A stretch of 8,137 nt of DNA, taken from assembly GCA_001799045.1 (NCBI GenBank), contig MGRY01000030.1, positions 1 through 8,137 on the forward strand. The letters are read 5' to 3'. The position numbers and the translations under genes were made by a program. A model generated the notes under the pieces. The model did not search any database. It was not told the DNA's origin and was given only the letters and a program-made list of their open reading frames with translations. Each line of letters begins with the position of its first letter. Within the stretch, counting starts at the first letter, position 1. Shown one piece after another: positions 1 through 6,396 of the stretch. The stretch is from Deltaproteobacteria bacterium RIFCSPLOWO2_02_56_12 (GTDB lineage Bacteria > Desulfobacterota > Binatia > UBA9968).

Positions 1-15
1 CTCGCTCCGCTCGGA

Positions 16-78
16 ATCTCAGATTGCAGATCTCACATCTCAGATTTGAGATTTGAAATTTGCCATTTGAAATCCCAA
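16..78. repeat. Degenerate 7-bp tandem repeat array (nine units)
   Basis: Nine consecutive heptads, all beginning with AT: ATCTCAG, ATTGCAG, ATCTCAC, ATCTCAG, ATTTGAG, ATTTGAA, ATTTGCC, ATTTGAA and ATCCCAA. The first four read as CTCAGAT-type and the next ones as TTGAGAT-type, so polarity flips mid-array. The flip creates a perfect 6-bp stem with a 4-nt loop (ATCTCA at 37-42, TGAGAT at 47-52). The array lies about 20 bp beyond the hyuB stop and may continue leftwards off the window. There is no T-run, so it does not look like a standard terminator. Confidence 0.75.
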
Positions 79-95
79 AGGGCATGTCCGCAGCC

Positions 96-1898
96 TCACT
101 CACGCCCCCCTCTGCCTTTCTCCAAAGTGGAGGCCCGCCTCTTGCGGGTCTGGCTTTCATCGATCAGGAAATCGCCGTCTCTTTTTTCGATCACGACGCC
201 GTAAATTTCCTCGGCCTTTTCCTTGGACACGTAGCCGTTCCGGATATCGCCGACAATCTTAATGGGATCTCGCTCCAGCGGATTTCCCAAACCGCCGCCC
301 CCCGGAGTCTCCAGACGGACCACATCGCCCGGGTGGAGCGTCAAGTCGGAGTAGCGCGAGGGTAAAGTTCTCTCTTTTTCCGTACCTGGATTCAGCGTGC
401 ATCTGCCGGTTTTTCCCGGATGCCCTCCCTCTATCCCCTTGGGGGCTACCGAGTGCTTGGTGGAGCGGAGCGAGAAGCGGGCGTCGTGGTCGAGGATCAG
501 GTATTCTCTTACGAAACCCAGTCCGCCGCGGAATTTTCCCGCTCCGCCGGAATCGGGGATCAGCTCAAAGCGGCTGAGACGCGTGGAGAATTCCGATTCG
601 ATGATCTCGACGGGGGCAATCCTGGCATTGGATTGGTTGACGTTGGTGCCCGAGACGCCGTCTTTGCCGGTGCGTCCGCCGGAGCCGCCGCCAAAAATTT
701 CATATTGCACATAACTCCGCCCGGTCTTGTTGCTGCGTCCGCCGATGATAATCGAGCGGCTGCTGCAGCCGTCGGCGACCTTCTTGTGCGGAATCAATTG
801 GCTGAAGCCCTCAAAGAGCGCTTCCACCAAGGCATGGACCGTAGGGTTGTAGGTGTTCACCGGGGCGGGAAAATGGGGATTAACCACGCTTCCCTCATTG
901 ACCTTGATTTCGACGATCCGGGCCAAGCCATGGTTAATAGCCAGCGCGGGATCAACAAGAGCGGTGAGGCAGTAGCAGCAGGCGGCGCGCACCACCGTGG
1001 GGCGGATATTGGCCGGTCCCTTGGTCTGGCCGGCGCAGCCGGTAAAGTCGAAAAGCAGCCGGTCGCCCTTTTTCTCGATCGTCGCATGGATGCGCACGGG
1101 ATTATCGAGATCAATGCCGTCGCTGTCGACAAATCTCTCCCCGCTGGCCGTTCCGTCCGGCCAGGAAGCGATCTCGCTGCGGACCTTGGCCTCCGTAAGA
1201 TCAAAGAGGCGCGGGTAAGAGTCGAGAACCGTTTCCATGCCATACCGCTCCATCATCTCCTGGAAGCGCTTTTCGCCCAAGCGGTCGGCTCCTACCTGCC
1301 CGCGCATGTCTCCGACCACCAGTTCCGGCGTGCGGCTGTTGGCGCCGATAATTGCCTCGATGTCCTGGTTGGGCTGGAAGCGGCGGACGTACTTTATCGG
1401 CGGCAAATGGAGGCCTTCCTGAAAGATCTCGCGCGCCTGGCTCCAGCAGCTACCAGGCACCGGGCCGCCGATGTCGCTTTTGTGGGCCATGTTGGCGGCG
1501 AAGCCGACCCACCCTTCGATAGACTCAGGGCGGTGAGCATGGTCGAACCGGTCCCCTCGGTAAAAGATCGGCGTCAGCACCGCCATGTCCGGGGCATGAG
1601 GACTCCCGCCCAGGTAAGGGTGATTGGTGATGAAGGCATCTCCTTCGTGAATTTCAGAGGGCGGATAGACCTGGAGCAGCCCCTGGGCGCAGGCGGGAAA
1701 GGCGCCCATGTGCAGCGGCAGCACGACGTGCTGGGCGACGACCTCTCCCTTGCAGTTTAAGATGGCGCAGCTGGCGTCCTGGGATTCGCGGATGATGGTG
1801 GAGAAGCCGGTGCGGAACAGCGAGTTCTGCATCTCCTGGACGATGCCGGCCAGACGCGCCTGAATAACTTGAAGGGTTATGGGGTCAACAGTACTCAT
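96..1898 (-). CDS. hyuB: Hydantoinase B / oxoprolinase-family beta subunit
   Basis: Beta subunit of an ATP-dependent amidohydrolase or carboxylase of the N-methylhydantoinase, 5-oxoprolinase and acetone/acetophenone carboxylase family; cytoplasmic, partner of the HyuA encoded just upstream. About 600 residues, the full family length. Visible family motifs in order: VDPITLQVIQARL at the N-terminus, RESQDASCAI (about 38-47), TNHPYLGGSPHAPDM (about 90-104), ANMAHKSDIGGPVPGS (about 135-150), GDMRGQVGA (about 196-204), DFTGCAGQTKGPANI (about 284-298) and PGGGGLGNPLERDP near the C-terminus. The longest frame opens with TTG at 1901, but the adjacent ATG at 1898 is preferred; neither has a clear Shine-Dalgarno. 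It is second in the operon, 78 bp after hyuA, and a fold-back heptad spacer lies just ahead of its start. The exact substrate (hydantoin, 5-oxoproline, a ketone) cannot be told from sequence. Confidence 0.95.
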   Translation of the reverse strand: MSTVDPITLQVIQARLAGIVQEMQNSLFRTGFSTIIRESQDASCAILNCKGEVVAQHVVLPLHMGAFPACAQGLLQVYPPSEIHEGDAFITNHPYLGGSPHAPDMAVLTPIFYRGDRFDHAHRPESIEGWVGFAANMAHKSDIGGPVPGSCWSQAREIFQEGLHLPPIKYVRRFQPNQDIEAIIGANSRTPELVVGDMRGQVGADRLGEKRFQEMMERYGMETVLDSYPRLFDLTEAKVRSEIASWPDGTASGERFVDSDGIDLDNPVRIHATIEKKGDRLLFDFTGCAGQTKGPANIRPTVVRAACCYCLTALVDPALAINHGLARIVEIKVNEGSVVNPHFPAPVNTYNPTVHALVEALFEGFSQLIPHKKVADGCSSRSIIIGGRSNKTGRSYVQYEIFGGGSGGRTGKDGVSGTNVNQSNARIAPVEIIESEFSTRLSRFELIPDSGGAGKFRGGLGFVREYLILDHDARFSLRSTKHSVAPKGIEGGHPGKTGRCTLNPGTEKERTLPSRYSDLTLHPGDVVRLETPGGGGLGNPLERDPIKIVGDIRNGYVSKEKAEEIYGVVIEKRDGDFLIDESQTRKRRASTLEKGRGGRE

Positions 1899-1901
1899 CA
1901 A

Positions 1902-1982
1902 AGTTTTTAGTTGTTAATTTTGAGTTTTTAGTTGCTCCGCTTCTCCCAACTCAAAACTAAAAACTCATAACTCAAAACTCTA
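1902..1982. repeat. Polarity-switching 7-bp repeat spacer between hyuA and hyuB
   Basis: Left block of five heptads (AGTTTTT, AGTTGTT, AATTTTG, AGTTTTT, AGTTGCT; 1902-1936). A short GC-rich linker follows, then a right block of five heptads in the opposite sense (AACTCAA, AACTAAA, AACTCAT, AACTCAA, AACTCTA; 1948-1982). A perfect 13-bp inverted repeat joins the blocks: 1921-1933 pairs with 1955-1967, with a 21-nt loop. The last unit overlaps the hyuA stop codon. In the operon mRNA the hairpin would end about 22 nt before the hyuB ATG, so an effect on hyuB translation or on readthrough is conceivable (inference). Confidence 0.8.
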
Positions 1983-4067
1983 TTTTTTAGCGCAAACCAT
2001 CAAATTCCGATAGCTATCGACCGTCGCTTCCTGTTCGGGATGGATCACGGTTGTGGTATCCATCTGTTCGATCACTGCCGGACCGGCTATTTTGTGCGCC
2101 GGCTCCAGCGCATCTCTGCTGTAGATCCGGCAATTCAAAGTCCCATGCTCCCTGCCAAAAAAGATTTTCCGCTCACCGATCCTGGCGGCTGCTAGTTTTT
2201 TACCCGTCGGCTTTACGGGCGAGAATTTTGCCTGGGGCACCAGGCCGACGGATATCAGGCGCAGGCTAACCAGCTCCACGGGCTCGGATTCCGCCTTGTG
2301 GCCGTGGGCCTGCTCATGCTGGCTGTCGAATCGTTGCCGCATGAGATCGATATCGGCCGCCTTTAAAGGAGGCATAGGTGAAGGGACGGTCAATTCATAC
2401 CCTTGCCCGGCATAACGCAAATCGAGAAAGGGCTGTAGCTCCATTTCGTTGTCCTGGAACCCCTCGGAGCGCAGCTCCGCCCTGGCCTGTTCGATGAGTT
2501 GCGAAAAGAGGTGATTCGCCTCGCCCAGATCCAGCTCTTTTAGCGGCGCCAGCTTTGAGCGCACGTAGTCGTGCTTGACATCGGACATCAAGAGTCCCAG
2601 CGCCGATGTAACGCCGGGAGCGAATGGGATAAGGAGCGATGGGATGCCAAGGTCCAGGGCGATTCTGCCCGCATGCATCGGTCCGCCGCCGCCGAAGGCG
2701 ACCAGGGTAAAATCGCGGATATCATAGCCGCGCTGGGACGAGACGGCCTTGATGGCCTCCTCCATCTTGACGTTGATGATTTTCAAAATTCCATCAGCGG
2801 CCTCCAGCAGGCCCAGGCCCAAGGGGCGCGCGATTTTTTCTTCCAGCAGCGTCTCGGCCTTGCCCTTGTCGAGCTTCATGCGTCCGCCGAGAAAATGGTC
2901 CGGGTTTAATACCCCCAGGACCAGGTTCGCGTCCGTGATCGTTACCTCTTTTCCTCCATAGCCGTAACAGATAGGGCCAGGGTCGGCCCCGGCGCTGTCC
3001 GGCCCTACCTGGAGACCGCCCACGGCATCGATCCGCGCGATCGTGCCGCCGCCGGCGCTTACCGTGTGGATATCGAGCATGGGCAGGCTGATGGGGCGTT
3101 GGTTGATTCTCCCCTGGGTGGTGATGACCGGGTTGCCTTCATGGATCAGCGCGACGTCGCAGCTTGTTCCTCCCATGTCAAAAGTGATGATGTTTTTTAT
3201 CCCCGCCATCTGGCTGATGCCCAGGGAGGCGATGACCCCTCCGGCCGGTCCGGAGAGGACCGTGGCCACGGGTTTCTTGCCGGCCCCCTGGAAGGTAGAA
3301 ACGCCGCCGTTCGACTGCATGATGTAAAGCTTGGGAGTCGTGACCCCCATCTCCCTCAGCCTCCCCTCGAGCCGGCCAAGGTAGCGGCTCAGCACGGGCG
3401 CGATGTAGGCGTTAATCACCGTGGTGCTCATGCGGTAGAATTCACGGATCTGCGGCAGGATCTCGCAGGAAAGCGAGAGGCTCGCCTCGGGAAACTCCTT
3501 CTCCATGATCTCTTTGATCTTGAGTTCGTGTTTTTGGTTGAGGAAGGAGAATAGAAAGCAGACGGCGACAGATTCGACTTTTTTCTGTTTAAGGCTTCGG
3601 ATCGCCTGGAGCGAGGACTCAATGTCGATGGGTTTCAGCACCTCGCCGCGAAAGTCGACCCGCTCGGGGATCTCCTCGGTGTAATAGGACGGCGCAAGGA
3701 GCTTCGGTTTTTCAAAGAAGAGATCGTAGGTTGCCGGTCCGTAGCCGCGGGTCTGCTCCATGACCTCGTAGATGCCGCGGAATCCCGATGTGACCAGGAG
3801 ACCGGTCTTGGCCCCTTTTCCCTCGAGCAGCGTGTTGGTCCCTACCGTCGTGCCGTGGCAGAAGAAAGAGATCTCTTTTGCCGGGACTCCCTGATCGAGA
3901 AGCTCCTGGACCCCGTTGAGGACCGCCTGAAAAGGTTCCTTGGGCGTCGAGGAGACCTTGGTGATGCTGATCTTGCCCGTTTCTTCGTTGAAAAATACGA
4001 AATCCGAGAAGGTTCCACCGGTGTCGACAGTGACGCGGTACTTAGCCATCGTGTTTGGCTGTAGCAT
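1980..4067 (-). CDS. hyuA: Hydantoinase A / oxoprolinase-family alpha subunit (ATPase)
   Basis: ATP-dependent alpha subunit of the hydantoinase/oxoprolinase/acetone carboxylase family, which activates a carbonyl by phosphorylation for ring opening or carboxylation together with HyuB. The 695 residues match family length. The ASKHA-type ATPase motifs are intact: phosphate-1 VDTGGTFSDF (14-23), HGTTVGTNTLLEGKGAKTG (71-89), SGPAGG (272-277), phosphate-2 FDMGGTSCD (296-304), SAGGGT (337-342) and the adenosine-side GGGGPMH (459-465). The start is uncertain. ATG at 4067 has only a weak GAAAG upstream, while the second Met (ATG at 4049, giving MAKYRVTVDTGGT) matches the usual family N-terminus but has no Shine-Dalgarno. 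It is first in the operon, transcribed away from the 4240 gene across a 172-bp divergent intergenic region. The stop codon lies inside the last heptad of the spacer that follows. Confidence 0.95.
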   Translation of the reverse strand: MLQPNTMAKYRVTVDTGGTFSDFVFFNEETGKISITKVSSTPKEPFQAVLNGVQELLDQGVPAKEISFFCHGTTVGTNTLLEGKGAKTGLLVTSGFRGIYEVMEQTRGYGPATYDLFFEKPKLLAPSYYTEEIPERVDFRGEVLKPIDIESSLQAIRSLKQKKVESVAVCFLFSFLNQKHELKIKEIMEKEFPEASLSLSCEILPQIREFYRMSTTVINAYIAPVLSRYLGRLEGRLREMGVTTPKLYIMQSNGGVSTFQGAGKKPVATVLSGPAGGVIASLGISQMAGIKNIITFDMGGTSCDVALIHEGNPVITTQGRINQRPISLPMLDIHTVSAGGGTIARIDAVGGLQVGPDSAGADPGPICYGYGGKEVTITDANLVLGVLNPDHFLGGRMKLDKGKAETLLEEKIARPLGLGLLEAADGILKIINVKMEEAIKAVSSQRGYDIRDFTLVAFGGGGPMHAGRIALDLGIPSLLIPFAPGVTSALGLLMSDVKHDYVRSKLAPLKELDLGEANHLFSQLIEQARAELRSEGFQDNEMELQPFLDLRYAGQGYELTVPSPMPPLKAADIDLMRQRFDSQHEQAHGHKAESEPVELVSLRLISVGLVPQAKFSPVKPTGKKLAAARIGERKIFFGREHGTLNCRIYSRDALEPAHKIAGPAVIEQMDTTTVIHPEQEATVDSYRNLMVCAKK

Positions 4068-4239
4068 TATTTCTTTCAGGGTTCAATGATGGAGCTTTCT
4101 CCAGGATAGGCTCAGGAGTAATAGCGGAGTGGTCGGAATTGCAGTGTCTCCCCGCAGCTCACTGAGAACTTGGGCTAGTGGTCGCAGTGGTGGTACAATT
4201 AATAATTGCTCTCTTTAAATCCGCTGAGGTCTCCCTATT
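4068..4239. other. Divergent intergenic region between hyuA and the 4240 gene
   Basis: This 172-bp region separates the leftward hyu operon from the rightward 225-codon gene. It must hold the hyuA promoter on the minus strand, but I could not pick a convincing one. On the plus strand a plausible sigma-70 promoter is visible (listed separately). No clear operator palindrome or riboswitch was seen. Confidence 0.5.
4170..4199 (+). promoter_or_regulatory. Candidate sigma-70 promoter for the 225-codon gene
   Basis: TTGGGC (4170-4175) and TACAAT (4194-4199) are separated by 18 bp, and the start codon follows about 40 bp downstream. The -10 is good and the -35 is a partial match to TTGACA. A GAGGT element (4226-4230) serves as a moderate ribosome-binding site for ATG 4240. 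Confidence 0.4.
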
Positions 4240-4917
4240 ATGAAACAGAAAATCGACCCGAGACTTTTCGAAGATCCCGATTTAGTGTGGCAACGATTGT
4301 TCCAGGATTTCAAAGCCAATCCACGGACGAAAACCAAATTTGGCGAAGAGCTCTGGATCGTCTCATTATTTTTCTGTTTTTATAATCGAGAGTTTGCGCG
4401 ATCGATCTTTGTCTGCAACAAGCATTTAGATGAATTGGATAAGGACGGCGTAGATGTGGCAGTAAAGGACGCGACCGGGGCCTTGTTGGGGATCCAAGCA
4501 AAACAGTTTCCAACATCAAGCGTGATAGAAAATAGAAGAAAGTATCAGGGTACAGCAACTATTCACATAGATAAAGATCATACGGAGGAGTACCTGCGAC
4601 GCAACACTGACGAAATAGCGAAAATGGCCGTGTCATACCTGGAGGAAAAGCTAAGAAATGATTATGATTTCGTTGTGATTTACCTAAATACAGTGTTCGA
4701 GGAGTCCGGTTGGTTAAAAGACGTTGTGCAAGAGACAGGGCTAGAAACATCGGAAATCAGAACTAAGGAAGTGTGGGCCTTTAAAAATGAAAAAATTACC
4801 GTCCCTCCTCCAGATCTTGATAAGATTGCGCACTCACACCGTTATAGGTTTTTTCGGCTTTTCCCTAAGTTCGAAAATTATAACTACGAGTTTCGAGAAT
4901 CTCCAAATAACCAATGA
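4240..4917 (+). CDS. Uncharacterised protein with probable PD-(D/E)xK nuclease-like core
   Basis: A 225-residue soluble protein with no signal peptide or membrane segment; I do not recognise a named family. The middle resembles the restriction-endonuclease-like fold: a helix carrying E36/E37, a strand with D72 in DGVDVAVKD, a turn, and a strand ending in GIQAKQ, so Q86-x-K88 would stand in for the (D/E)xK pair. A Q in that position occurs in several members of that superfamily. YDFVVIYLN (142-150) would be a later core strand. The gene is AT-richer than the hyu genes (about 40% GC in sampled lines against about 60%) and stands alone between the hyu operon and a transposase, which suggests horizontal acquisition. 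The start is supported by GAGGT 9 nt upstream. The nuclease reading is an inference from motif spacing; it could also be an inactive relative of that fold or a different protein type. Confidence 0.75.
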   Translation: MKQKIDPRLFEDPDLVWQRLFQDFKANPRTKTKFGEELWIVSLFFCFYNREFARSIFVCNKHLDELDKDGVDVAVKDATGALLGIQAKQFPTSSVIENRRKYQGTATIHIDKDHTEEYLRRNTDEIAKMAVSYLEEKLRNDYDFVVIYLNTVFEESGWLKDVVQETGLETSEIRTKEVWAFKNEKITVPPPDLDKIAHSHRYRFFRLFPKFENYNYEFRESPNNQ

Positions 4918-4925
4918 AAAATTGC

Positions 4926-4948
4926 AGTGTCAGGTTTGCGTTAGTTGA
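4926..4948 (+). repeat. RAYT left-end repeat, copy 1
   Basis: A 23-bp unit beginning AGTGTCAGGTTTGCG and ending AGTTGA. It matches copy 2 (4962-4984) at 19 of 23 positions by hand alignment and lies 9 bp after the stop of the preceding gene. Confidence 0.7.
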
Positions 4949-4961
4949 TGTTGCGTAAGAT

Positions 4962-4984
4962 AGTGTCAGACTTGCCTAAGTTGA
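4962..4984 (+). repeat. RAYT left-end repeat, copy 2
   Basis: A 23-bp unit beginning AGTGTCAGACTTGCC and ending AGTTGA, 36 bp downstream of copy 1 in the same orientation. Positions 4963-4983 match the reverse complement of the right end at 19 of 21 positions. Confidence 0.75.
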
Positions 4985-5007
4985 GTAACATGTGTTAAGG
5001 GCAGCCT

Positions 5008-5874
5008 ATGCCTCGTCATCCTCGTATCCACGCTTCAGGGTTGCTCTTCCATGTAATGGCGCGGGGGAATAACGGCCAAAAGGTCTTTCTCGGCCCAGCC
5101 GATTATGAAGCGTTTTTGAACTGCCTCCGTAATGTCCGCAATCGTTATCCCCACTATGTTTATGCTTATGTTCTCATGCCAAACCATTTCCATTTGTTGA
5201 TGGAAGTCAGCGATGCGCCAACCGCTCGCATCATGCAGTCGCTATTGACTGGTTATGTTCGTGGCTTTAACCGCACGCATGGACACAAGGGACATTTATT
5301 TCAGGGCCGCTATAAAGCGATCGTATGTGAGCGGGATAGTTATCTGTTGGAACTGGTTCGCTATATCCACTTAAATCCGGTTAGGGCCGGACTCGTCAGG
5401 CGGCCTGGAGAATGGAAATGGAGTGGTCATGGGGAGTATTTAGGGAACCAGAGGAGAGGGCTGATTCATCCTGGCCCAGTGATGGCGGAGTTAATGACCC
5501 CGGCTCGCTACGAGGCATTTGTTCGGGATGGTATAAGACAAGGGTATCGGTCGGAATGGCACCCGGGAGATCACAAGCCGTTTCTAGGGGGTGAGGGATT
5601 CTTAGACGGGCTAGTAAAGGAAAAGAAGGAAACGTCTTCACATCGCCCTGTAGCGATGGAGGCGCTCTGTAAGCAGGTGGCGAAGGCGGCAGGCTTTACC
5701 ATCGAAGCGTTGCGCGGACACGGGCGTAGCGCGCTCTTGGTAGCAGCAAGGCATCGGTTTATCCGGCAAGCTGTTTTGGAAGAAGGGTACGGGGCGACGA
5801 AGGTAGCTCAATTTTTGAGATGCCATGCATCGAATGTAAGCCGGGTTCTACAGGAGGCAGCGAGTGACACTTAG
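5008..5874 (+). CDS. REP-associated tyrosine transposase (Y1/IS200-like) with C-terminal DnaA-like HTH
   Basis: An HUH single-strand DNA endonuclease that would nick and join hairpin-forming ends through a covalent phosphotyrosine. The N-terminal Y1 domain (about 1-135) begins MPRHPRIHASGLLFHVMARG and carries the metal-binding HUH pair in MPNHFHLLM (H60, H62). It also has GHLFQGRYKAI (95-105) and the catalytic tyrosine, most likely Y119, in RYIHLNPVRAGLV. Residues about 212-283 form a second helical domain resembling the DNA-binding domain IV of DnaA, ending in a helix-turn-helix (GATKVAQFLRCHASNVSRVL), an architecture known in part of the RAYT family. All key residues are present at full length, so it is probably functional. 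The start is supported by AAGGG (4996-5000), 7 nt before ATG. The stop codon at 5872-5874 falls within the right-end repeat. Confidence 0.93.
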   Translation: MPRHPRIHASGLLFHVMARGNNGQKVFLGPADYEAFLNCLRNVRNRYPHYVYAYVLMPNHFHLLMEVSDAPTARIMQSLLTGYVRGFNRTHGHKGHLFQGRYKAIVCERDSYLLELVRYIHLNPVRAGLVRRPGEWKWSGHGEYLGNQRRGLIHPGPVMAELMTPARYEAFVRDGIRQGYRSEWHPGDHKPFLGGEGFLDGLVKEKKETSSHRPVAMEALCKQVAKAAGFTIEALRGHGRSALLVAARHRFIRQAVLEEGYGATKVAQFLRCHASNVSRVLQEAASDT

Positions 5875-5897
5875 GCAAGTTACGCAAGTCTGACACC
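5869..5897 (-). repeat. RAYT right-end inverted repeat
   Basis: Read on the minus strand it begins GGTGTCAGACTTGCGTAAC and runs into CTTGCCTAAGT. It therefore matches the left copy 2 twice: over GTGTCAGACTTGC (13 of 13) and over ACTTGCCTAAGT (12 of 12). It overlaps the transposase stop codon, so the end of the gene and the end of the element coincide. Confidence 0.75.
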
Positions 5898-5923
5898 AAT
5901 CCCAAAATCCTTGGAGGTGTACA

Positions 5924-6391
5924 ATGTCTAGCGTCCGGGTCTTTAGGTATATTAAGCCGCTGGATGCTTTCCTCGTGACTAACAAGTATGGATCCTTGGC
6001 GGGACGGCTTGGCTTGGCCGAGTGGCATCCGGCGGTGTGGATCGGGCGGCTGTTCACGCTTGACAACGACTACGGCGAGCATTGGTTTGATAACTGGGAA
6101 GAGCGCGAAGCACATAGCACCCAAGCTGCTCAGATGGGAATCGATGTTGGCGACCTGCTAATCATTGTGCCGGAAAGGCTCGCCGGCGGTGACGATGGCC
6201 CTTGCCATCCGCCGGAACTGCGCAAGCGGTTCTGGACGGATGTATTGAAGTCGCTAGAGCTGAGCTACGAGACGCTTTTTGAGGAAGCCCGCCTACAGAA
6301 TGCTAAAGCTAAAGAGGTAGCCTCCGAGGGATACATTAAGGACCTCGAAGAACGCATTCGACAAATTCAAGCAACGCTTGAAACAACATAA
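5924..6391 (+). CDS. Hypothetical protein, 155 residues, first gene of a Nudix-containing operon
   Basis: I do not recognise the family. It is an acidic soluble protein without signal peptide or membrane segments. The N-terminal half is rich in aromatics (FRYIKPLDAF, EWHPAVWIGRLF, EHWFDNWEER). The last 30 residues (about 125-153) are highly charged and likely helical or coiled-coil. The start is well supported by GGAGG at 5913-5917, 6 nt before ATG. It begins 26 bp after the RAYT right end and stops 2 to 5 bp before the Nudix gene, which implies translational coupling to it. If the RAYT inserted here, it may have displaced or supplied this operon's promoter; none is obvious in the short gap. 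Confidence 0.8.
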   Translation: MSSVRVFRYIKPLDAFLVTNKYGSLAGRLGLAEWHPAVWIGRLFTLDNDYGEHWFDNWEEREAHSTQAAQMGIDVGDLLIIVPERLAGGDDGPCHPPELRKRFWTDVLKSLELSYETLFEEARLQNAKAKEVASEGYIKDLEERIRQIQATLETT

Positions 6392-6396
6392 ACATG

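Larger units (their letters stand above)
4926..5897 (+). mobile_element. RAYT (IS200-like, REP-associated transposase) element with terminal repeats
   Basis: A single-gene unit: a Y1 transposase bounded on the left by two direct copies of a 23-bp repeat and on the right by one inverted copy. The arms share GTGTCAGACTTGC exactly (left 4963-4975; right as reverse complement 5884-5896). Such unlike, subterminal foldback-type ends fit the HUH/Y1 class rather than DDE insertion sequences. The exact insertion boundaries are not determinable from one copy. Confidence 0.7.

Noticed and set aside
16..78. CRISPR array
   Set aside because: Units are 7 bp and contiguous, with no spacers of 25-40 bp and no cas genes nearby.
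60..365. Plus-strand frame starting in the left heptad array
   Set aside because: It overlaps the conserved C-terminus of hyuB in antisense and has no supporting start signal.
420..1760. Long open frame (446 codons) on the plus strand opposite hyuB
   Set aside because: It lies wholly antisense to a well-supported hyuB, has an Ala/Arg/Gly-rich composition and no recognisable motif. It is a by-product of high GC at third codon positions.
3066..3554. Open plus-strand frame opposite hyuA
   Set aside because: Antisense shadow of hyuA, His/Asp-rich low-complexity translation, no ribosome-binding site or family motif.
5759..6124. Minus-strand frame bridging the transposase end and the 155-residue gene
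   Set aside because: It crosses the RAYT right end and two well-supported plus-strand genes, and has no motif or ribosome-binding site.
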